Part shown: piece after piece, positions 5,626 through 13,530 of the stretch
Numbering within the stretch: the stretch's first letter is position 1
Layout: each line of letters opens with the position of its first letter
Assembly (NCBI GenBank): GCA_023391815.1
Contig: JAEWAF010000087.1
Span: 1-15,971 of the forward strand
Direction: 5' to 3'
DNA length: 15,971 nt
From: Pseudomonadota bacterium
Lineage (GTDB): Bacteria > Pseudomonadota > Gammaproteobacteria > Steroidobacterales > Steroidobacteraceae
Position numbers and translations under genes: made by a program
The notes under the pieces: model-generated
What the model was told of the DNA's origin: nothing
Databases searched by the model: none
The model's input: only the letters and a program-made list of their open reading frames with translations

Positions 5626-8382
5626 ATGCTGCGTGCAATGATCGCATCGCTGCTGGCGGTCGCGTCGGCCGGTTCGGCGCTGGCTCAGACTCAGACGAAT
5701 CCAACCAGCGCCGACCAGACGCGCCAGGAATTCAAGATCGCCGCTCAGCCACTGTCGCAAGCATTGCGTGAATACGCGCAACAGAGCGGCGACCAGGTCG
5801 TGTTCTATTCCGATATCGGCAAGGGCCGCGAAGCGCCCGCGCTCACCGGCTCATACACACGGCAGGAAGCTTTGCAGCGGCTGCTCGAGAACACCGGTCT
5901 GAAATATCGACGCGTCAATGCCAAGACCATCGCGATCAGCACCGACGCACCCGCCCGACCCGAAGCATCCATTCAACGGACGTCCATGGCCGCGCCTGTG
6001 CGGCTGGCGCAAGCAACGGAAGCAGCGCCCGCGCCGTTGCCTCAAGCGCAGGAGCAAGGCGGTGGCGGCGAGCAGGCGCCCGCCGATGCATTGTTCGGCG
6101 TGGAGGAAGTGATCGTCACCGGCACGGCCGTACCCACTCGCACGAAGTTCGATTCGAGCGTCGCGGTCTCCACCTTCAGCGCTGAAGATATCGCGCAACA
6201 GGCCCCCGCGAGCTCCGCGGATTTGATCTCGTCCGTGCCCGGCTTCTGGGTCGAGTCGACCGCCGGCACCACCCAGGGCAACGTGTTTGCTCGCGGCATC
6301 ATTCAAGACGGCGGCTATCGATACGTCGGTCTGATGGAAGACGGCATTCCGATTTATCCCGTCTTCGAGCTGTCGTTCTACAACCCCGATCAGTTCGTGC
6401 GCGTTGACGACACTATCGAACGTGTCGAAGCGTTGCGCGGTGGCACGGCGCCAATCTTCACGGCGGGCGCAGTTGGCGGCACGGTGAACTTCGTAACGCA
6501 ATCCGCGAAAGATTCCGCGCGCGGCTCCATGAAGCTCGGCTTCAGCGATTACGGGATGTATCGTGCCGATGTCGCCTGGAGCGCGCCGCTCGGTGACGAC
6601 TGGGGCATCGCGCTCGGCGGCTACTATCGAACCTCTGATGGCGTTCGCGACCCCGGATACACCGCCGATGAAGGTGGCCAGTTCCGGGTGAAGATCGGGC
6701 GCACCTTCGACCACGGCAGCATCGAGTTCTTCGGCAAGTACATCGACGATCGTTCATTGTTCGTCGTGCCGATTCCGTTGACGGGCAATCCTTCCGATCC
6801 GCGCGGTCTGAATGGCGCCGATGCGGGCACGTATTCGTTGCACAGCGAAGATCTGGCGCGCGCGGGGTTGCCTGTTACTGCCGCGGATGTGGGATTGCGC
6901 GGCTCGAATCTGGAGGACGGCATCCATCCGCAACTCGCCACGCTCGGCGGCAAGCTCAACTGGGAATTCAACGACACGGTCTCGCTGACCAACCTGTTGC
7001 GCTACACGGATGGTGAAGTGCGCTTCGACGGCATCTTCCCCGGCGACGCTCCGGTGACAGGCGCGGCGTTCGCGGCCAGTCGCGGCGTGGCAGCCAACTA
7101 CAGCGTGATCTCGACCGGCGCTTCGTACGCCGCGAATCAACTCGTGCAGAATCACGGTCACTGGGTGGTGAACAAGGAATACGACGCGATCCAGGACGAT
7201 CTGCGCCTCAACTTGAATCTCGAGACACACGCCGTGACGTTCGGCCTGTACCTGGCCGACTATTCGATGAAGGACGCGTGGAGTCTGGGCAACCAGATCC
7301 TGATGGATGTGAGCAACAGGCCGCGCCGTCTGGCGCTCCCCGGCGTGACCGATCCGAGCGGCTTCACCAAATACTCGACGTTCAATTTGCTCACCGACTA
7401 TGACGCGACGGCGTACTCGCTGTATGCGGCGGACGAGTGGCAAGTGACGGACGCTCTGCGGTTCGATTTCGGCGTTCGTTACGACGCGCAGGACATCGAA
7501 GGCACGATTCGCGCAGGCTCTTCCGAAGTGGCGCCGGGTGTGCCCACCGATCTCGACGGCAATCCGGCGACCACGTATGACCGCGGCGTTTCTTTGATCG
7601 GCGCCAATCGCAGCACTGTCGACGAGGACTTCGACAACACCGCCTTCTCCATCGGCTTCAACTACGAGTTCACGCCTCGCCAGGCGATGTTCGGTCACTA
7701 CACCGACTCGGCGAAGCTGCCGCACTTCGACGATGTGCGCAACGGTGTGACGGTGAAGGATCAGGTCACCAACATCGAGCTCGGTTACAAGGCGTCGATC
7801 GATTCGCTGGTGGTGTTCGCGACCTTGTTCCAGACCGACTTCGACAACGTGCCGTTCCAGGACATTCTCTCCAACGGCCAGACCGTCGTTCGTCGTGCCG
7901 AAACGCGCACGCGTGGCATCGAGCTGGAAGGAGAGTTCCAGCCGATCGATGCGCTGGGCATCCGTTTCAGCATCACTCAACAGGATCCGACGTACGAAGG
8001 CTTCAGCGGCTCGGCCGCCGGCAACACGGGCAATGTGATTCGTCGCATTCCGAAGACGATGGCGCGCATCACGCCGACATATACCTTCATGGATGGAGCG
8101 GCGCGCGCGTACTTCACCTATACGTATGCCGGCAAGCGTTACGCGAACGACGAGAACACCATCGAGCTGCCCAAGTACACCAAGCTGGACGCGGGAGTGA
8201 TGTTCGATGTCGGCGGCAACTGGACCTTCCAGGTGACCGGCGACAATCTCACCGACGAGGTCGGCTTGACCGAAGGCAATCCGCGCACCGACGTGGGCTC
8301 GGGCGGCATCGGCAACATTTATATGGTGCGACCGTTGTTCGGCCGCTCGTTCATGGGCTCGGTCACGTATCGCTGGCCCTGA
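5626..8382 (+). CDS. TonB-dependent outer-membrane receptor with N-terminal signalling domain
   Basis: The 918-residue protein has a signal peptide (to about residue 20, ending ALA). An STN domain (about 36-105, FKIAAQPLSQALREYAQQSG through KTIAIS) is the part that contacts FecR-type anti-sigma factors in transenvelope signalling. An Ala/Pro/Gln/Gly linker follows, then a TonB box (VEEVIVTGT, about 159-167), the plug (about 172-295, with VFARGI and VEALRGG) and a 22-strand-type barrel ending SVTYRWP. It should import a ligand using TonB energy and report its presence to the fecR product. The trehalase gene 59 bp downstream suggests trehalose or a trehalose-containing compound, but the barrel alone does not show specificity. 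GGGGGA lies just before the ATG at 5626. A second ATG at 5638 would still leave a signal peptide. Confidence 0.93.
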   Translation: MLRAMIASLLAVASAGSALAQTQTNPTSADQTRQEFKIAAQPLSQALREYAQQSGDQVVFYSDIGKGREAPALTGSYTRQEALQRLLENTGLKYRRVNAKTIAISTDAPARPEASIQRTSMAAPVRLAQATEAAPAPLPQAQEQGGGGEQAPADALFGVEEVIVTGTAVPTRTKFDSSVAVSTFSAEDIAQQAPASSADLISSVPGFWVESTAGTTQGNVFARGIIQDGGYRYVGLMEDGIPIYPVFELSFYNPDQFVRVDDTIERVEALRGGTAPIFTAGAVGGTVNFVTQSAKDSARGSMKLGFSDYGMYRADVAWSAPLGDDWGIALGGYYRTSDGVRDPGYTADEGGQFRVKIGRTFDHGSIEFFGKYIDDRSLFVVPIPLTGNPSDPRGLNGADAGTYSLHSEDLARAGLPVTAADVGLRGSNLEDGIHPQLATLGGKLNWEFNDTVSLTNLLRYTDGEVRFDGIFPGDAPVTGAAFAASRGVAANYSVISTGASYAANQLVQNHGHWVVNKEYDAIQDDLRLNLNLETHAVTFGLYLADYSMKDAWSLGNQILMDVSNRPRRLALPGVTDPSGFTKYSTFNLLTDYDATAYSLYAADEWQVTDALRFDFGVRYDAQDIEGTIRAGSSEVAPGVPTDLDGNPATTYDRGVSLIGANRSTVDEDFDNTAFSIGFNYEFTPRQAMFGHYTDSAKLPHFDDVRNGVTVKDQVTNIELGYKASIDSLVVFATLFQTDFDNVPFQDILSNGQTVVRRAETRTRGIELEGEFQPIDALGIRFSITQQDPTYEGFSGSAAGNTGNVIRRIPKTMARITPTYTFMDGAARAYFTYTYAGKRYANDENTIELPKYTKLDAGVMFDVGGNWTFQVTGDNLTDEVGLTEGNPRTDVGSGGIGNIYMVRPLFGRSFMGSVTYRWP

Positions 8383-8441
8383 TCATGATTTGCGACTGCT
8401 CCGCCTTGCAGTGTCCGCCGTCCCGGTTGACACTGCGGGCC

Positions 8442-10022
8442 ATGATACAAACCGCGTTGAGAGTCGCTTGCATGGGTGTTTGGTTGGCCGGCGCGACGGT
8501 CGCGTCGGCGCAGGAAGCCGTGCCCACGCCGGCCGATATTTATGGGGAGCTGTTCAAGGACGTGCAGCTCAGTGCCGTGTTCCCGGACAGCAAGTCGTTC
8601 ACGGATGCGCTGCCCAACCGTCCGCCCGATCGGATCCTGAGCGAATATCGCCAGCTCAAAGGCCAGCCCGGCTTCGATCTGAAGCAGTTCGTCGCCGATC
8701 GCTTCTCGCCGCCACCGAACGTCGCTGCCGATTTCCACACCGTCGCCGGGCAAGACGTTCGCCAGCACATCGACGCGCTGTGGAAAGTGCTCGAGCGCAA
8801 GCCCGAGGACCAGCGGCCGTTTTCCTCGCGCATCGCGCTGCCGTTTCGCTACATCGTGCCGGGCGGGCGCTTCAACGAGATCTATTACTGGGACTCGTAC
8901 TTCACCATGCAGGGCCTGGAGGAGAGCGGCCGGCACGATCTGACCCTGGACATGATCGCCAACTTCGGCTGGCTGATCGATCGCTTCGGTCACATTCCCA
9001 ACGGCAATCGCAGCTATTTCCTGAGCCGGTCGCAGCCGCCGTTCTTCGCGGCCATGATCGAGCTGGCGGCGGAGCAGGAAGGCGATGCGATCTATAAGAA
9101 ATATCTGCCGCAGCTGACGCGCGAATATCAGTTCTGGATGGATGGCGCCGAGACGCTCCAGCCTGGCAGCGCGCATCGGCGCGTCGTGAAGCTGGCCGAT
9201 GGCACTGTCATGAATCGTTATTACGACGATCGGAATGTGCCTCGCGAGGAAGCCTACAAAGAAGACGTCGCCACGGCGAAGCTCGCGGGGCCGGGCTCAC
9301 CTGAGATTTATCGCAATCTGCGGGCAGCCGCGGAGAGTGGCTGGGACTTCAGCTCACGCTGGTTCGCGGGCAAGACGCTCGCGACGATCCACACGACGGA
9401 TCTGATTCCGCCGGATCTGAACAGCTTGCTGTATCAGCTGGAGCTGACCATCGCCAAAGCCTGCGAAGTCACCGCCGACCCGGCGTGCGCCGCCGACATG
9501 AAGGCCAAGGCCGCGACGAGGCAGGCGGCGATGACCAAATATCTGTGGAATGCCAAGGCGGGTGCGTTTACAGACTACGACTGGCGTGCCAAGCGCCTCA
9601 ACTCACAAGCGACGGCGGCGACCGTGTATCCGCTGTACTTCAAGCTCGCGAGCAAGGAGCAAGCCAAGGCCGTTGCGATCACCGTCCGTTCAACGTTGTT
9701 GAAGCCCCACGGCGTGACCACAACCACAGTCGCGACGGGTGAGCAGTGGGATGAGCCCAATGGCTGGGCGCCACTGCAGTGGCTCGCCATTAAAGGCCTG
9801 AAGAATTACGGCGAAGATCAGCTCGCCGCGACCATTGCGCAGCGCTGGGTTGGCAAGAACCTCCAGGTGTTCAAGGCCACCGGCAAGCTCGTGGAGAAGT
9901 ACGACGTCGTTTCCGATAAAGCCGGCGGCGGTGGGGAATATCCCCTGCAGGATGGGTTTGGGTGGACCAACGGGGTGTTGAGGAAGCTGTTGGCGATGTA
10001 TCCGAAGTTGGCGGAGCAGTAA
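8442..10022 (+). CDS. treA: Periplasmic trehalase, GH37
   Basis: The enzyme hydrolyses trehalose to two glucose molecules in the periplasm. The chosen ATG (8442) gives 526 residues and a clean signal peptide (to about residue 23, MIQTALRVACMGVWLAG… ending ASA). The in-frame ATG at 8385 would add 19 residues rich in Cys that spoil the signal and has no ribosome binding site. GH37 signatures are intact: PGGRFNEIYYWDSYF (140-154), PNGNRSYFLSRSQPPFF (about 187-203), ESGWDFSSRW with the likely catalytic acid Asp302, QWDEPNGWAPLQW, and GGGGEYPLQDGFGWTNGV with the likely base Glu499. Length matches TreA-type enzymes. It lies 59 bp after the receptor gene and probably shares its transcript. The stop is only 8 bp from the end of the converging nucleotidyltransferase gene, with no terminator between. 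Confidence 0.95.
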   Translation: MIQTALRVACMGVWLAGATVASAQEAVPTPADIYGELFKDVQLSAVFPDSKSFTDALPNRPPDRILSEYRQLKGQPGFDLKQFVADRFSPPPNVAADFHTVAGQDVRQHIDALWKVLERKPEDQRPFSSRIALPFRYIVPGGRFNEIYYWDSYFTMQGLEESGRHDLTLDMIANFGWLIDRFGHIPNGNRSYFLSRSQPPFFAAMIELAAEQEGDAIYKKYLPQLTREYQFWMDGAETLQPGSAHRRVVKLADGTVMNRYYDDRNVPREEAYKEDVATAKLAGPGSPEIYRNLRAAAESGWDFSSRWFAGKTLATIHTTDLIPPDLNSLLYQLELTIAKACEVTADPACAADMKAKAATRQAAMTKYLWNAKAGAFTDYDWRAKRLNSQATAATVYPLYFKLASKEQAKAVAITVRSTLLKPHGVTTTTVATGEQWDEPNGWAPLQWLAIKGLKNYGEDQLAATIAQRWVGKNLQVFKATGKLVEKYDVVSDKAGGGGEYPLQDGFGWTNGVLRKLLAMYPKLAEQ

Positions 10023-10030
10023 CGGCGCGC

Positions 10031-10894
10031 TCAGACCAGCTGTAGATCCCTCCGATGGAACTCCGTGAAAGTGCGGCTGAAGCTGTCGACGTCGCTGCCG
10101 TTCATCTGTTCGAAGAACGTATAAGCGTCGCGCCGGATCATCGAGTTGCCGTAGCTGCGGCGCTCTTCGCCGACTATCTCGGCGAACTTGTATTTGGCCG
10201 TGGATTCCGCAAGAAATCTCGCGGCCGATCTCGTGACTCTTCTGGCATCTTTGGAACACAGATGCCTCAAGACTCTGACGACCATTCCTAACGGATTGGG
10301 GTTGGCCAACAATACAATGTCCAGCGTCCCTGCCCGCAAGTCATCCAGATAGCCTTCCCGGCACACGAATGCGCCAGTCCTCCAGTTCATGAGGATCGCA
10401 TCCCAATTCAGCACCGTAGTGTCCGTGAGTGAGGCAATGCCGCTGTATCTGACATGCCCTTGCCTGATGGCCCAGGTCTCGGTCGCATTCCAGATGTCGA
10501 CGGGCCAGCCGGCCACTGCCAAGCGGAAACCGCCGAATTTGTTCCGATGCGCTCCCAGGGAGTCGAGATAGTTGACGCAATGCTCCCAATCGCCCTCCAC
10601 TACTAGGTCGATGTCGGAGGCAAAACCACGCCGACCGAACAGAGCAACGTCCCTGAGCACGCCACCGAAGAGGTACACGTCTCCATGCGGCACGCCATCG
10701 GACAGGAAATTCAGAAACTCGACAATGCTCTTGCTCGGGTGAGAAATCGCCGCTGCCGGATCAACGCGCGTATCGAGGTCCAGCGGCGTTTGCTGATGTT
10801 CGCGCGGTCTGATCTCGTTCGACCTGAGCAACCGATCGACGCGATTGCGCAGATTCTCCAGCGAGTCGACGGGTTGTGGTCTAAGTGGCTGCAT
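10031..10894 (-). CDS. Poly(A) polymerase/CCA-type nucleotidyltransferase head-domain protein
   Basis: The 287-residue protein carries a pol-beta-superfamily active site: LFGGVLRD (75-82), SDIDLVVEG with the Asp94/Asp96 pair (93-101), and a third candidate acidic residue in PVDIW (Asp133). The order continues as in class II tRNA nucleotidyltransferase/poly(A) polymerase heads: TDTTVLNWDAILMNWRTGAF, GYLDDLRAGTLDIVL, then NPLGMVVRVLRHL (compare the family's RDFTINA…, G..DL..G, and DPLRILRA). It is shorter than a full CCA-adding enzyme (about 400 residues): there is no obvious arm/body/tail or HD domain, so it is a stand-alone transferase of unknown substrate. Its ATG (10894) lies 14 nt inside the upstream dGTPase gene with no strong ribosome binding site, implying translational coupling. 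It might modify RNA, a nucleotide or its partner; none of this is shown. Confidence 0.8.
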   Translation of the reverse strand: MQPLRPQPVDSLENLRNRVDRLLRSNEIRPREHQQTPLDLDTRVDPAAAISHPSKSIVEFLNFLSDGVPHGDVYLFGGVLRDVALFGRRGFASDIDLVVEGDWEHCVNYLDSLGAHRNKFGGFRLAVAGWPVDIWNATETWAIRQGHVRYSGIASLTDTTVLNWDAILMNWRTGAFVCREGYLDDLRAGTLDIVLLANPNPLGMVVRVLRHLCSKDARRVTRSAARFLAESTAKYKFAEIVGEERRSYGNSMIRRDAYTFFEQMNGSDVDSFSRTFTEFHRRDLQLV

Positions 10895-12251
10895 TCGCTA
10901 ACGAACTGAACTCGGCGTGCTTGTGGACCAGATAGGATTCGGTCATTCCGGATAGCACATCGCACAGCAGTTGACAACGCGCGTAGTCCGAGCCGCCGGC
11001 GGCACTATAGACCCTTCTGTAGTTCTCGGATATCTCGCCGAAGACGAACCGTTCGAATGGGCTGCCTGGATCGTTGCCGCGCTGAATCGCACGCCAGAGG
11101 GTGTCCATCATGCTCTTGATGTACCGGTTGCCTTTGAGCTCGAGTCGCAGCACTTCCCTGTGTTGAAAGCCATGCCGACGCGCGAACTCCTTGACGGCTT
11201 TACAAAGCTGCGCGCAGGGGGAGCTCCTGATCAGCTCGAAGCCGGGCTCGATGGCGCCCGCCATGATCTTGCCGATGTTGTCGACGAAAGTGGCCGTCGC
11301 GGCTTGAACCATTTCATGGATCGCCTTTACGCGAAACATCTGCATGGACATATCGTTCAGCTCACGCGAGCTGAGTTGCTCCAGCTTGAAGTTCTTGTTC
11401 TTCGTTTGCGAGAACCCGACGACAGCGCCCGTTGCGAGATCGCCCGCAGCCGATGATTGGAGGAAATCCATCAGATCGTAGAAGGAGGCGTAGCCCTTCT
11501 TGACGGTGTCTTCCGCATCGATCACCGAATATGCGATGTCATCGCAAGCCTCCATGACGAACGCGAGCGGATGTCTTACTCCGGGCGACAGGCCAGTGTG
11601 CTGCCACACCTCTTGGACGATCTGAGCCTCGCTCTGGAAAATTCCGTACTTCTTGAATCCACCTTTGTCCGGCGCACCATAGATGCTGGGATATTTGATG
11701 AGAGCGGCCAATGTTCCCAGCGTTAGGTTCAAGCCGAACTGATCGTTCAAGACTTGCAGTCGGGTCAACAGTCGGAACGTTTGTGCGTTACCGTCGAACT
11801 CCAGAAAATCGAGCGGAATCTCGCCGCCCGCCCGGCCTTCTCGGAACCATTGCTGAATCGCTATTTCTCCCTGGTGGCCGAAGGGGGGATTGCCCAGGTC
11901 ATGCGCTAATCCGACCGCCGCCAGCATGGACGGGACATTCCGCTTGACCTGCAATGCTTCGTGGTCCGGACCGAATACCGCATCGGCGTGTTCGAACGCC
12001 AAACGCACACCGATACTACGCGCCAGGTTGCTCACTTCATGAGAATGGGTCAGCCGAGTGCGGACGGAATCATTGACCTCCATGGGAAACACCTGGGTCT
12101 TGTCGGCCAATCGCCGTGTCGGCGTGGCAAAGAGAATGCGGTCATAGTCTCGCTCGCATTCCGTTCTGCCGCCTCGCGTGCCGGTGGACTCCGCCGGCCC
12201 GTGCAAGTCTTTTCGGCGAACGTTGTTCAGCAGCTTTTCCCAAGTAAGCAC
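10881..12251 (-). CDS. dgt: HD-domain dGTP triphosphohydrolase (dGTPase family)
   Basis: The 456-residue protein should cleave dGTP, or several dNTPs, to the nucleoside and tripolyphosphate. The family blocks are all present: RDYDRILFATPTRRLADKTQ (34-53), RTRLTHSHEV (His69), GLAHDLGNPPFGHQGE (His117-Asp118, 114-129), EFDGNAQTFRLL (151-162) and EACDDIAYSVIDAED (Asp237/238). These complete the H…HD…D metal site. It starts at GTG (12251), chosen because AAGGGGGAG sits five bases upstream and no better start exists. Length is near Escherichia coli Dgt (505). The stop overlaps the nucleotidyltransferase gene by 14 nt. GC is lower than in flanking genes in hand-counted samples, suggesting transfer. 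dGTPases are known both as housekeeping dNTP regulators and as anti-phage nucleotide-depletion enzymes; the paired partner favours the accessory reading. Confidence 0.92.
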   Translation of the reverse strand: MLTWEKLLNNVRRKDLHGPAESTGTRGGRTECERDYDRILFATPTRRLADKTQVFPMEVNDSVRTRLTHSHEVSNLARSIGVRLAFEHADAVFGPDHEALQVKRNVPSMLAAVGLAHDLGNPPFGHQGEIAIQQWFREGRAGGEIPLDFLEFDGNAQTFRLLTRLQVLNDQFGLNLTLGTLAALIKYPSIYGAPDKGGFKKYGIFQSEAQIVQEVWQHTGLSPGVRHPLAFVMEACDDIAYSVIDAEDTVKKGYASFYDLMDFLQSSAAGDLATGAVVGFSQTKNKNFKLEQLSSRELNDMSMQMFRVKAIHEMVQAATATFVDNIGKIMAGAIEPGFELIRSSPCAQLCKAVKEFARRHGFQHREVLRLELKGNRYIKSMMDTLWRAIQRGNDPGSPFERFVFGEISENYRRVYSAAGGSDYARCQLLCDVLSGMTESYLVHKHAEFSSLANAAT

Positions 12252-12256
12252 GGCGA

Positions 12257-12265
12257 CTCCCCCTT
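12257..12265 (-). promoter_or_regulatory. Strong ribosome binding site fixing the GTG start of dgt
   Basis: On the minus strand AAGGGGGAG lies five bases before the GTG at 12251-12249. It is among the strongest Shine-Dalgarno matches seen in the window and shows that the dGTPase pair is translated independently of fecR. Confidence 0.75.
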
Positions 12266-12272
12266 GGATATG

Positions 12273-12284
12273 AGCAGGTCTGCT
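12273..12284. promoter_or_regulatory. Short perfect dyad upstream of dgt
   Basis: AGCAG-GT-CTGCT is a 12-bp dyad with perfect 5-bp arms centred about 28 bp before the dgt GTG start. A TTGATT hexamer (a loose -35 match) lies just upstream on the minus strand, but no convincing -10 was found. The dyad could be an operator or a leader hairpin. Its short length makes chance occurrence quite possible. Confidence 0.3.
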
Positions 12285-12375
12285 GAATCAAGATCGCATC
12301 AGGGGGCCATATGATCCCTTTCTGGTCCGGTGCGGACTGAGGGCAGCCCGCGAGAAGGGGCGCGGACTCGAAGTA

Positions 12376-12439
12376 CGCGCGTTCCGCGCGGAGTTATTGG
12401 GCGGACCCCTATGCGTCACAACCGATGTATGCACGCATC
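12376..12439. other. fecR-dgt intergenic structures (stem-loop and imperfect dyad)
   Basis: The 208-bp gap between fecR and dgt holds a 6-bp stem-loop (CGCGCG at 12376-12381 with CGCGCG at 12385-12390, TTC loop) and an imperfect 16-bp dyad (GATGTATGCACGCATC, 12424-12439) close to the fecR stop. Neither is followed by a T-tract on the minus strand. They may weakly separate the fecIR transcript from dgt or mark a junction. No att-like repeat pair was recognised. Confidence 0.3.
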
Positions 12440-12459
12440 CGCGTTGGGCGCGCGAAACA

Positions 12460-13527
12460 TCACCGCGAGCTGACCATCCACCCATCCGCGTCGCTGCGAA
12501 CATCCAGCGTCTCATCTCCCTTCAAGAACTCCGCCAGCGACGCTGGGTCCGTCGCATCGAAGACGCCGTTGATCTTCCTCTCGCCGACCGCGGGATCATG
12601 AATGCGAATCGCGCGAGGGCTGTAACGAGAGAACTCCGCGGCGGCGGTGGAGAGTGGAGTGTCTTCGAAGATCAGGCGCCGTTCCGTCCACGACGTCACT
12701 TTCTCCGTATCACGCAAAGACACGCGAATCGCCGGCTGGGCCTTCGCGACGATCAGCTGATCGCCAACCGCCAACTCGAACTCACTAACGGCCTTCGCAG
12801 TCGCGGCCGCCGAGCGTGCCGCGGCGTCGCGCTGATTGACTCGCACGCGACCTTCCAGCACGGTGACGACGGTGCGTGAATCATTGGCATTCACATTGAA
12901 CGCCGTGCCGACCGCCACGATGTCAGTCGCACCCGTGCGCACCCGAAACGGACGACTCGGGTCCTTGGCAACGCGGAAGATCGCTTCACCCTCCAGCAGC
13001 TCGATGGCGCGCAGGTGCGCTTCGAAATGAGCTCGCAAGCGGGACTGACTGTTGAGCTCGACCACCGAGCCGTCTTCCAAAGTGATGGAGCGCTGTTCAC
13101 CCACAGCCGTCACATACTCCGGTGCGAACCACTGTGCGATCTGCGCGCGACCGGCGATCAATCCAGCGAAAACAAACACGCAGGCAATCGCGGCCGCCAT
13201 CGCCCATCGCGCAACCTTGCGTTCCGGGCGGGGGACGAACGGTTGATCGAGCGGCGTCACATTTCCTTCCCCGCTTACCTTCGCCGCCGCAATCAGATCC
13301 GCCACATCCGCATCGGGCCACACGTCGCGCTGACTCATGCGCCCGGTGAGACGACTCAACCGCAAAAACTCATCCACGTGCTGGCCCGACGAACGCAGCC
13401 AAGCGAAAAACTGCCGGCGCTCGGCCTCGGTGCAGTTCTCATCCGACAGCACCGACAGCCAATGCGCGGCGCACCGCCGGGCGTGCGTCGTGGCTGGATC
13501 TCGTGTGTGGTCTTGGTCGGGTCGCAT
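12460..13527 (-). CDS. fecR: FecR-type anti-sigma factor/transmembrane signal regulator
   Basis: The 355-residue protein has the FecR layout. A cytoplasmic N-terminal domain (about 13-65, with AAHWLSVLSDE and FFAWLRSSGQHVDEFL, DUF4880-like) should bind the sigma factor. One transmembrane helix spans about 107-126. The periplasmic FecR domain (about 140-232) includes LEDGSVVELNSQS, ELLEGEAIFRVAKDPSRPFRVRTG and VAVGTAFNVN. The C-terminal segment (about 283-355, LIFEDTPLSTAAAEFSRYS) is the DUF4974/STN-like part expected to meet the receptor's signalling domain. It starts 3 bp after the sigma gene stop, so the two are co-translated. Its partner is most likely the STN receptor at 5626-8382, the only one in the window, although that gene is on the opposite strand about 4 kb away. 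Confidence 0.92.
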   Translation of the reverse strand: MRPDQDHTRDPATTHARRCAAHWLSVLSDENCTEAERRQFFAWLRSSGQHVDEFLRLSRLTGRMSQRDVWPDADVADLIAAAKVSGEGNVTPLDQPFVPRPERKVARWAMAAAIACVFVFAGLIAGRAQIAQWFAPEYVTAVGEQRSITLEDGSVVELNSQSRLRAHFEAHLRAIELLEGEAIFRVAKDPSRPFRVRTGATDIVAVGTAFNVNANDSRTVVTVLEGRVRVNQRDAAARSAAATAKAVSEFELAVGDQLIVAKAQPAIRVSLRDTEKVTSWTERRLIFEDTPLSTAAAEFSRYSPRAIRIHDPAVGERKINGVFDATDPASLAEFLKGDETLDVRSDADGWMVSSR

Positions 13528-13530
13528 GGG

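Noticed and set aside
6754..7980. 408-codon minus-strand open frame opposite the TonB receptor
   Set aside because: It is a codon-bias shadow of the receptor barrel, with no ribosome binding site or domain.
8385..8441. Upstream ATG of the trehalase gene
   Set aside because: It lacks a ribosome binding site, starts 2 bp after the receptor stop, and its Cys-rich leader would bury the signal peptide that begins cleanly at 8442.
12266..12295. A third copy of the FecI-type element upstream of dgt
   Set aside because: Only CTCATA matches when the cores are aligned. The GGCAG and poly-C parts are absent, so similarity is at chance level.
12288..12515. Possible small minus-strand gene between fecR and dgt
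   Set aside because: It overlaps the fecR 3' end in another frame, lacks a ribosome binding site and encodes an Arg/Ser-rich sequence with no structure.
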